Shown in pieces: positions 1 to 5,077 of a stretch of DNA of 5,936 bases. Source of the stretch: Anaerolineae bacterium (lineage in GTDB: Bacteria; Chloroflexota; Anaerolineae; DRVO01); assembly GCA_012719195.1 (NCBI GenBank), contig JAAYAV010000184.1:1-5936 (forward strand). Reading direction: 5' to 3'. The position numbers were made by a program, and so were the translations under genes. The notes beneath the pieces are model-generated. The model ran no database searches, was not told where the DNA came from, and saw only the letters and a program-made list of their open reading frames with translations. Position 1 is the stretch's first letter. Every line of letters starts with the position of its first letter.

Positions 1-227
1 CGGTAGTCGGCGTACAGCCGCTCCACCCCCCAGCGCGTCCCGAAGGCGTCACGCTGCTCTTCGTACGGGTCAGCGCCCGCCACGACGGCCACCGCGGGCA
101 CATCTCGGTAGCAGGCCATGTGGGAGTAGGGGAGCATCGTGCCGGAGCCCGGACGGATCTCGTCGTCAATGGTGGAGGCGATGCGCCCCAGGCCGATGAT
201 GGCCGTGCGATACTCAGTCCGTGCCAT
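1..227 (-). CDS. Gfo/Idh/MocA-family oxidoreductase, N-terminal part (cut by window edge)
   Basis: The first 75 codons of an NAD(P)-dependent oxidoreductase; the rest lies beyond base 1. The N-terminus has a Rossmann-fold first strand with a dinucleotide-binding GLGRIAS stretch at residues 12-18. A second strand follows at about residues 45-53, ending in AGADP, the usual position where this family contacts the cofactor ribose. An RWGVERLYADY stretch at about 65-75 matches the typical '(F/W)G(V/I)...Y.DY' region that follows. The family oxidises or reduces sugars, inositols and related polyols, and the substrate is set by the missing C-terminal domain. The start is ATG, with a GGAGAGGAG ribosome site 3 bases upstream (231-239). 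It lies 36 bases after the stop of the small membrane protein gene and is probably in the same transcript as the amidohydrolase. Family assignment is firm; substrate is unknown. Confidence 0.85.
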   Translation of the reverse strand, partial: MARTEYRTAIIGLGRIASTIDDEIRPGSGTMLPYSHMACYRDVPAVAVVAGADPYEEQRDAFGTRWGVERLYADY

Positions 228-263
228 GGTCTCCTCTCCGCTAACCCCTCCGGTGCGCGAGGC

Positions 264-467
264 TCAGTCGTGGGTCGACTGTCTGCCCTGCCTTAGCCTC
301 AGAATAGCCACGACGTAGGCGACAAGCGCCAGGCCCAAGAAGAACCCGGACCCGAAGTCCGAGGCATTGCCCAGCCATCCAGCCCGGCCGACCACAATCG
401 ACAGCGCCGTGAGCAGCACCGCCGCTGCCAAGGCCGAGCGCCCATCACCAAGTCCGTTCCGAATCAC
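264..467 (-). CDS. Small two-helix membrane protein, function unknown
   Basis: A 67-residue hypothetical protein I do not recognise. Two hydrophobic segments are visible, at about residues 12-29 and 38-57, joined by a short loop (GRAGWLGNASDF). The C-terminus is basic (RLRQGR), which suggests both ends lie in the cytoplasm. The start is GTG at 467-465, and the gene overlaps the amidohydrolase stop by 4 bases (GTGA). An in-frame TAG lies three codons upstream, and the protein has no internal Met, so this is the only reasonable start. The ribosome site is weak, so translation probably depends on coupling to the upstream gene. Support comes from the exact overlap, the coherent hydrophobic pattern and its place between two real genes on the same strand. 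It could be a minor transporter-like subunit or a stabilising peptide; nothing in the sequence decides. Confidence 0.6.
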   Translation of the reverse strand: MIRNGLGDGRSALAAAVLLTALSIVVGRAGWLGNASDFGSGFFLGLALVAYVVAILRLRQGRQSTHD

Positions 468-1639
468 ATCGCCCTACCTTCCGGGGTCTCTCCCTCAGCG
501 TCTGCCTCGTAGGTGATGACGCCGCGGCAGACGGTCAGCACCGCCCGCAGGTGATGCCGGCCGGCGTACGGCTTTCCCGCCACGTCGTAGTAGGTGAACT
601 CGCCCTCGGTCACATCCAGCACGGTGACGTCGGCCGCGCCGCCCACAACCAATGTGCCCAGATCCGGGCGTCGGAGCGCCGCCGCCGAGTTGGCGGTGGA
701 CCAGCGCACCACCTCCTCCAGCGACGCCCCCAGCGCCATCATCTTGGCCATGCAGTCCGGCATGTTCACGTCCGGCAGCTTCACGCTGCCTTCGTGCAGG
801 TCGGTGGAGACGGTGTCCGGCCGGAAGCCCAGGTCGAAGGCCGGTCGCGCCACCTCCCAGGCGAAGCTGCCGGCGCCGTGGCCGAGGTCGAAGAGGACGC
901 CACGATCGCGCGCCGCCAGCGCCCCCTCCCGGACGACGGTGTTGCCGTCGCGCAGCAGCCCACCGTGGAAGCCCTTGTACATGTGGGTTGAGATGTCGCC
1001 CGGCCGCAGCAGCGGGAACACCTGCTCCACGCTGGGGGGTGGGTAGTACATGTCCACCATCAGGGGTAGGCCGGTCACGTCGGCCACATCACGCGCCAGG
1101 TGCACCGGGAAGACGGACTGGTCCCCCACGCCCATCTTGTTGGCGCGCACCTTGATGCCGCCGATCAGGTCGCGGTTGGCCTCCACGCACCGCACCGCCT
1201 TCTCCACATCCACCAGTTCCAGGTTCCGGCATTCCAGGTCCGTGGCCAGGCCGATGCTGCTCACGTGCAGGAAGGGCAGCACCCGCGTCCTGGAGCGTTC
1301 CACCACGAAGTGCCGCAGGCCGGCGAAGGTGTTGGCGCCCGCCGAACCGGCGTCCACCACGGTGGTCACCCCGGTGGGGCCGCAGACTGCGTCGGGCTCG
1401 ATGCCCAGGTAGGTCGCGCCATAGTAGAGGTGCGCGTGCAGGTCTATGAGGCCGGGTGTGACCAGCCGGCCCGTCGCGTCCACCACCCTGGTGCCCGAGC
1501 CGGGCGCGATAGATGCCTCCACCGCCTCCACCTTACCGGCAGCGATGGCCACACCGCGTATGCCGTCGATCCCCTGGGCAGGATCGAGGACCCGTCCCCC
1601 TCTGATGATCAGGTCGTACCGTCTCCCCTCGAGCCCCAT
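464..1639 (-). CDS. Amidohydrolase/deacetylase-family metallohydrolase (cog3964-like, dihydroorotase-related)
   Basis: A 391-residue metal-dependent hydrolase of the amidohydrolase superfamily. The N-terminal beta-sandwich part (DLIIRGGRVLDPAQG, 9-23) leads into TPGLIDLHAH (61-70), whose H68 and H70 bind the alpha metal. Further expected residues are K163 in GGIKVRANKMG (bridging carboxylated lysine), H219 in DISTHMYKGFHG (strand 6 metal ligand) and D280 in VSTDLH (catalytic aspartate). DLGHGAGSF (251-259) and the C-terminal LGTLVVGGAADVTVLDV (328-343) are typical of the EF_0837/Atu3266 group. These proteins are often mislabelled dihydroorotase; a studied member hydrolyses acetylated hydroxy acids (recalled, not checked). 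At strand 5, where this group usually has histidine (MVHIG), the protein has Asp (D196). Length is normal for the family. The start is ATG with AAGGAG 5 bases upstream (1645-1650). It is first in a minus-strand operon. The natural substrate is unknown. Confidence 0.92.
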   Translation of the reverse strand: MGLEGRRYDLIIRGGRVLDPAQGIDGIRGVAIAAGKVEAVEASIAPGSGTRVVDATGRLVTPGLIDLHAHLYYGATYLGIEPDAVCGPTGVTTVVDAGSAGANTFAGLRHFVVERSRTRVLPFLHVSSIGLATDLECRNLELVDVEKAVRCVEANRDLIGGIKVRANKMGVGDQSVFPVHLARDVADVTGLPLMVDMYYPPPSVEQVFPLLRPGDISTHMYKGFHGGLLRDGNTVVREGALAARDRGVLFDLGHGAGSFAWEVARPAFDLGFRPDTVSTDLHEGSVKLPDVNMPDCMAKMMALGASLEEVVRWSTANSAAALRRPDLGTLVVGGAADVTVLDVTEGEFTYYDVAGKPYAGRHHLRAVLTVCRGVITYEADAEGETPEGRAM

Positions 1640-1675
1640 TCTCTCTCCTTAGTACCTCCACTTCCACTGCCTGCC

Positions 1676-1704
1676 ATTCTAGGGCCGATCAGCCCCGTCG
1701 CCCA
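1676..1704 (-). promoter_or_regulatory. Possible promoter of the amidohydrolase operon
   Basis: On the minus strand TAGAAT (1681-1676) matches the -10 consensus at five of six positions. Seventeen bases upstream lies a poor -35 (TGGGCG, 1704-1699, three of six). Transcription would start near 1669, leaving a leader of about 30 bases that contains the AAGGAG ribosome site. The weak -35 could mean an activated promoter, or that the call is wrong. Confidence 0.28.
1682..1695. promoter_or_regulatory. Near-perfect 14-base palindrome, possible operator
   Basis: GGGCCGATCAGCCC is a palindrome with one mismatched pair (12 of 14 bases symmetric). It lies directly next to the putative minus-strand -10 box, within the -10/-35 spacer, a classic repressor position. 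It could regulate the amidohydrolase operon. In GC-rich DNA such short palindromes also arise by chance, and no regulator gene is visible in the window. Confidence 0.25.
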
Positions 1705-1725
1705 GGCCGGCGGCGGAGTCGTTAA

Positions 1726-1755
1726 TTGACATCCCTAACCTTCCGTTGGTATCGT
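1726..1755 (+). promoter_or_regulatory. Likely sigma70-type promoter of the ccm operon
   Basis: A perfect -35 hexamer TTGACA (1726-1731) is followed after 18 bases by TATCGT (1750-1755), four of six matches to the -10 consensus. This is the most AT-rich patch of the intergenic region and sits about 60 bases before the ccmE start, giving a leader of nearly 60 bases. The -35 overlaps a near-palindrome GTTAATTGAC (1721-1730) that could also bind a regulator. No riboswitch or clear hairpin is seen in the leader. Confidence 0.45.
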
Positions 1756-1818
1756 CAGTCATTAGTCGAACCGGGTGTTCCCACTCGTTAGCTTCCCACC
1801 GTAGAGGCTTGAGAGGCA

Positions 1819-2304
1819 ATGGACAACAAGAAGAAGTACGTGGCCGTCGGACTGCTGGCGCTGGCAGCGGTGGCGGTCCTTGTGCTCAACAGCACGGCTT
1901 CCAGCGCCCGCTATTACATGACCATAGATGAACTGCGCGCCCTGGGGCCGGCAGCATCCACGCGCAGCGTCACCGTCTCCGGCGCCGTCCTCGGCGACAC
2001 GATCGCGTACGATGCCACCGTCCCTGAGGTGCGCTTCACCATCGCCCAAGTCCCGGGTGACCCCGACGAGGTGAAAGCGGCCGGCGGCCTCACCGCCGTG
2101 CTCGACGCCGCCGTTGCCGACCCCACCCTGCCCCGCCTCGAGGTGGTCTACGGCGACGTCAAGCCAGACTCGCTCGCCCACCGCACCCAGGCCATCGTCC
2201 GCGGGCAACTAGGTCCCGACGGGGTCTTCGTCGCCGACGAGGTCCTGCTCCGCTGCCCCACCCGCTACCAAGAGGACGTCCCCGACCAGGCCGGCAGCCT
2301 GTGA
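1819..2304 (+). CDS. ccmE: CcmE, periplasmic haem chaperone, CxxxY variant
   Basis: A 161-residue haem chaperone of cytochrome c maturation System I. It receives haem after CcmC action and passes it to CcmF on the outer face of the membrane. An N-terminal lysine run (MDNKKK) and one hydrophobic anchor at about 7-25 give N-in topology. The OB-fold beta barrel follows: the FYYMTIDEL-like YYMTIDELRA at 32-41, VTVSGAVL at 51-58, VRFTIAQ at 71-77, LEVVYGDVKPDSL at 107-119, AIVRGQLGPDGVFVADEVLLRC at 125-146. In classical CcmE, haem binds covalently to a histidine in this final region. Here the position is Cys146 within CPTRY (146-150), the CxxxY motif known from a minority of CcmE proteins such as those of Desulfovibrio and archaea. 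The start is ATG 1819; an in-frame TGA at 1810-1812 excludes a longer protein. The ribosome site (GAGAGG) is close and weak. It is first in the operon and overlaps ccmF by 4 bases. Confidence 0.94.
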   Translation: MDNKKKYVAVGLLALAAVAVLVLNSTASSARYYMTIDELRALGPAASTRSVTVSGAVLGDTIAYDATVPEVRFTIAQVPGDPDEVKAAGGLTAVLDAAVADPTLPRLEVVYGDVKPDSLAHRTQAIVRGQLGPDGVFVADEVLLRCPTRYQEDVPDQAGSL

Positions 2305-4811
2305 TCGCAGCGCAAGTCGGCTGGCTGGCCTCGGTTCTGGCTCTGATCTCCACCGCCTACGGCGCCGTTGCGCTGGGCCGTGGATCATCACGGCGGGAGG
2401 CCCTCTGGCTTGGGAGCGGTCGCAACGCCCTCATAGCCGCCAGCACCCTGCTCGGGCTGGCTCTGCTTCTGCTCACCTACGCCTTCCTGGGCAACGAGTT
2501 CCAGGTCAAGTACGTCGCCGCGCACTCCAGCCTGGAGCTGCCCCTCTACCTTAAGCTGACGGCCGTCTGGGCCGGCCAAGAGGGGTCGCTGCTCGTCTGG
2601 TCCTTCCTCCAGGCGCTCCTCGCTGCCCTGGTGGTGCGTCCCCTGCCCGACCGTGCCGGCCCGCTGGCCGGTTGGGGCGGCGTCTTCCTGGCGGTGATCG
2701 CCGCCTTCTTCATCGGCATCACCGTCTTCCTCTCCAACCCCTTTGCCCTGTCCAGCCTGGTGCCCGGCAACGGCGCCGGCATGAGCCCGCTCCTCCGTCA
2801 CCCGGGGATGATCTTCCACCCGCCCGCCCTCTACGTGGGCTACGTTGCTCTGGCCGTTCCGTTTGCCTTCGCCCTGGCCGCGCTTATCACCGGGCGCTGG
2901 TCGGACTGGCCCCAGGCCGCCCGCCGCTGGCTGGTGGTGGCCTGGTTGTTCCTCGGTGTGGGCATCTTCCTCGGGGCCCGCTGGGCCTACGACGTGCTCG
3001 GCTGGGGCGGATACTGGGGCTGGGACCCGGTCGAGAATGCCGCCCTTATGCCCTGGCTGGTGTCCACCGCCCTGCTCCACAGCCTTGCCATCCAGCAGGA
3101 GCGTGGCAGCTTCCGCGTCTGGAATCTGGTGCTGGCGGTGCTATCGTTCCTGTTCGTGCTCTTCGGCACCTTCGCCACCCGCAGCGGCCTCATCGAGTCC
3201 GTCCACGCCTTCGCCCGCTCCAACTTGGGCTACTACTTCCTTGGCTTCATGGTCGTGGTCGTCGTCGTCTCGACCTACCTGGGCCGGCGGCACCGGGACC
3301 AGCTTCGCTCCTCCGCCGCACCGGCGGCGTCCATGTTTTCCCGCGAGGGCATGTTCTTCCTCACCCTTGTGGTGCTGAGCGCCATCACCCTGTCTGTGTT
3401 CGTGGGCAGCATTCTGCCCACGCTCACCCAAGCGCTCACCGGCAACCGCATGGAAGCCGGTCCAGAGTGGTTCGATCAAGTCACCGGGCCGCAATTTGGC
3501 GTGTTGGTGCTGCTGCTGGGCGTCTGCCCCCTCGCCGGCTACTCCGCCGACGCGCTGCGCCGTCTCGGCCGCCGCCTGGTGATCCCGCTGATCGGTGCGG
3601 CGGTTCTCCTGGCCGTGTCCGCCCTCCTGGGCTACCACAGCCTTGGCTCGCTCATCGGCTTCGGTCTGGTGGGGCTGGCTGCCGCCACCACCTTGGGCGA
3701 GTTCTGGTCCGTGCTGGCACGACGCGCCGCTGGCGAATCCGCCTTAGTGGCCTTCAGCCGCGCCCTCAACCGTAACCGGCGCCGCTATGGCGGCTACCTG
3801 GTGCACTTGGGCATCATCCTCATGGCCGTGGGCATCATCGGCACCCGCATGCACTCCAGCGAGGGACAGCTCTCCTTGCGGTCGGGCGAACCCCGCACCT
3901 TCGGCGAGTACACCTTCGTCTATGAGTCGGCCGCCCAGGAACGGCGCGTCGACCACCTGGCCGTGAGCGCTGACTTCGACGTCTACCGCAACGGCGCTTA
4001 CCTGACCACCCTGCAGCCGCAGTTGCACGACTACCCGGCCGCCGAGCAGACGGTGGCCGTTCCCGCCCTCAAGGTCGGCCTGCAAGAGGACCTGTACCTC
4101 GTCCTGGGTGGCGTCACCAACGACGGCTCCGGCGCCACCATCCGGGTGGTGGTGGACCCACTCATCAACTTCCTCTGGCTTGGCGGCCTGGTCTTCATCG
4201 CCGGCGGTGTCGTCAGCCTCTGGCCCAGTGCCGCCAAGGCGGTAGGGCCCGTCGCTCAGCAGCGCCAGACTCTGATAAGCTGGGCCTCGCTGCTCCTGGG
4301 GCTGGCGGCTTTCGCCCTGGCCGCCTACGCCATGTGGGGTGGCAATAAGGGAGTGATCGGCCGCCCCACCGGCCGTCCCTTGGTGGGAGAGGCTGCCCCC
4401 GGCTTCTACGTGACGACCCTGGACGGCAGCCAGCTGAGCCTGGCCGACCTCAAGGGACAGGTGGCACTGGTGAACTTCTGGGCCGGCTGGTGCCAACCGT
4501 GCGAGGAGGAGCTTCCGGCTCTGCAGGCCGCCTGGGAGGAGTTCGGCCCCCGGGGCGTTGGCTTCGTCGGCCTCGCCCACCAGGAAACCGCCGCCTCCGT
4601 GACGGCAACCGCACAGGAGTACGGGCTCACCTTCCCCCTGGCCCTGGACGCGGGAGACGCCGTCGCCGCCTCCTACGGCATCACCGGCATACCGGAGACG
4701 TTCGTGCTCGACCGCGACGGGCGCGTGGCCTACGTACACATCGGGCCGGTGACTCAGGCTCAGTTGACCGAGGAACTCAGCACTCTGCTGGCTCAGGAGG
4801 TGGTCCGATGA
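2301..4811 (+). CDS. ccmF: CcmF haem lyase fused to a CcmG/TlpA-like thioredoxin
   Basis: An 836-residue fusion; ordinary CcmF has about 650 residues. Residues 1-645 are CcmF, which takes haem from CcmE and links it to apocytochrome CxxCH cysteines outside the membrane. About 15 hydrophobic segments are visible. The tryptophan-rich WWD haem-handling motif lies at 235-252 (GWGGYWGWDPVENAALMP). All four conserved histidines are present: H173 (FHPPALYVGY), H260 (LLHSLAIQQ), H302 (ESVHAFA) and H502 (YGGYLVHLG). A periplasmic domain spans about 515-618. A further transmembrane helix at 657-678 then anchors a thioredoxin domain at about 690-836, with WCQPC (C731, C734), cis-proline P798 in TGIPET and a VLDRDG strand, as in CcmG/ResA/TlpA. 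Predicted topology puts this domain outside, where it could reduce apocytochrome thiols. Start is GTG 2301, overlapping the ccmE stop by 4 bases. No frameshift is needed; the reading frame is continuous. Confidence 0.96.
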   Translation: MIAAQVGWLASVLALISTAYGAVALGRGSSRREALWLGSGRNALIAASTLLGLALLLLTYAFLGNEFQVKYVAAHSSLELPLYLKLTAVWAGQEGSLLVWSFLQALLAALVVRPLPDRAGPLAGWGGVFLAVIAAFFIGITVFLSNPFALSSLVPGNGAGMSPLLRHPGMIFHPPALYVGYVALAVPFAFALAALITGRWSDWPQAARRWLVVAWLFLGVGIFLGARWAYDVLGWGGYWGWDPVENAALMPWLVSTALLHSLAIQQERGSFRVWNLVLAVLSFLFVLFGTFATRSGLIESVHAFARSNLGYYFLGFMVVVVVVSTYLGRRHRDQLRSSAAPAASMFSREGMFFLTLVVLSAITLSVFVGSILPTLTQALTGNRMEAGPEWFDQVTGPQFGVLVLLLGVCPLAGYSADALRRLGRRLVIPLIGAAVLLAVSALLGYHSLGSLIGFGLVGLAAATTLGEFWSVLARRAAGESALVAFSRALNRNRRRYGGYLVHLGIILMAVGIIGTRMHSSEGQLSLRSGEPRTFGEYTFVYESAAQERRVDHLAVSADFDVYRNGAYLTTLQPQLHDYPAAEQTVAVPALKVGLQEDLYLVLGGVTNDGSGATIRVVVDPLINFLWLGGLVFIAGGVVSLWPSAAKAVGPVAQQRQTLISWASLLLGLAAFALAAYAMWGGNKGVIGRPTGRPLVGEAAPGFYVTTLDGSQLSLADLKGQVALVNFWAGWCQPCEEELPALQAAWEEFGPRGVGFVGLAHQETAASVTATAQEYGLTFPLALDAGDAVAASYGITGIPETFVLDRDGRVAYVHIGPVTQAQLTEELSTLLAQEVVR
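4795..4801 (+). promoter_or_regulatory. Strong ribosome binding site that fixes the zinc-ribbon gene start
   Basis: AGGAGGT lies 6 bases before ATG 4808, an ideal Shine-Dalgarno site inside the last codons of the ccmF fusion. It supports starting the next gene at 4808 rather than at the upstream in-frame ATG at 4490, which would run through the thioredoxin domain in another frame. Confidence 0.8.
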
Positions 4812-5077
4812 CCGGCGCATCGCTTCTCATCGGTGCCGCCCTGGCCGTGGCGACAGCCGCCTACCTCGCCCGGCCCTTCCGCGCTGCCCGCCGCGAGGAT
4901 CCCGGCCGCAGCATCGAGCGCTGGGTGACGGCTGCACGCGTACCCCAGGGGCTCGAGTCCGCACCGGCGGTCGCCTCTGCCGCCGAGGCTCGCTTCTGCC
5001 GTGAGTGTGGCCGCGCCCTGACGCCGGACAGCCGCTTCTGCGCCGGCTGCGGCACGCCCGTGGAGGGCCAGCGTTGA
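4808..5077 (+). CDS. Small membrane-anchored zinc-ribbon protein of the ccm operon
   Basis: An 89-residue protein with one hydrophobic helix at about 3-20. A basic stretch (ARPFRAARRE, 21-30) indicates that the C-terminal part is cytoplasmic by the positive-inside rule. The C-terminus holds a zinc-ribbon with two CxxC knuckles: FCRECGRAL (C64, C67) and FCAGCGTPV (C78, C81), ten residues apart. The helix followed by YLARPFR resembles the N-terminal anchor of CcmI (helix, then '(Y)..RPL.R'), but no CcmI repeat domain follows. No CcmH-type LRCxxC motif is seen, so it is not a plain CcmH. Its ATG overlaps the ccmF stop by 4 bases (ATGA) and has a strong ribosome site, so co-expression with ccmEF is near certain. 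A role as assembly or scaffold partner of the CcmF complex is inferred from context only. Confidence 0.87.
   Translation: MTGASLLIGAALAVATAAYLARPFRAARREDPGRSIERWVTAARVPQGLESAPAVASAAEARFCRECGRALTPDSRFCAGCGTPVEGQR
5062..5066 (+). promoter_or_regulatory. Ribosome binding site of the last gene
   Basis: GGAGG ends 10 bases before ATG 5077. Two consecutive ATG codons (5077 and 5080) could serve; the spacing favours 5077, which overlaps the preceding stop by one base (TGATG). Confidence 0.55.

Noticed and set aside
1100..1729. A 209-codon plus-strand open frame opposite the amidohydrolase
   Set aside because: It covers the conserved metal-binding part of the amidohydrolase on the other strand and shows no domain; GC-rich shadow.
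2179..2181. His121 of CcmE as the covalent haem ligand
   Set aside because: It lies about 25 residues before the known attachment position, in a strand-connecting segment; Cys146 in CPTRY is in the right place.
2388..3080. A 230-codon minus-strand open frame opposite the CcmF N-terminal half
   Set aside because: Antisense shadow rich in Gly, Glu, Gln and His; the plus strand encodes clear CcmF helices and the WWD motif here.
2672..3775. A 367-codon plus-strand open frame in another frame of ccmF
   Set aside because: The translation is Arg/Pro/Gly/His rich without any fold-like pattern and overlaps CcmF completely.
4233..4275. A possible frameshift or missed stop creating an artificial ccmF-ccmG fusion
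   Set aside because: The frame is continuous, the linker codes for plausible residues on both sides, and no ATG or GTG with a ribosome site marks a separate ccmG start in this linker. A sequencing error cannot be wholly excluded without relatives.
4490..4807. A 106-codon N-terminal extension of the zinc-ribbon protein
   Set aside because: It would be an out-of-frame Arg/Pro-rich reading of the thioredoxin domain; the strong AGGAGGT site and the ATGA overlap place the start at 4808.
3744..4820. A 358-codon open frame on the minus strand, opposite the ccmF fusion
   Set aside because: It lies fully antisense to a strongly supported gene. Its translation is low-complexity in Gly, Ala, Gln, Glu and His with no recognisable domain, as expected from the complement of GC-rich codons.
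4997..5062. The CxxC pairs of the 89-residue protein as a CcmH or thioredoxin active site
   Set aside because: Two CxxC pairs separated by ten residues in the pattern FCxxCG...FCxxCG are a typical zinc ribbon, and the domain is predicted to be cytoplasmic.
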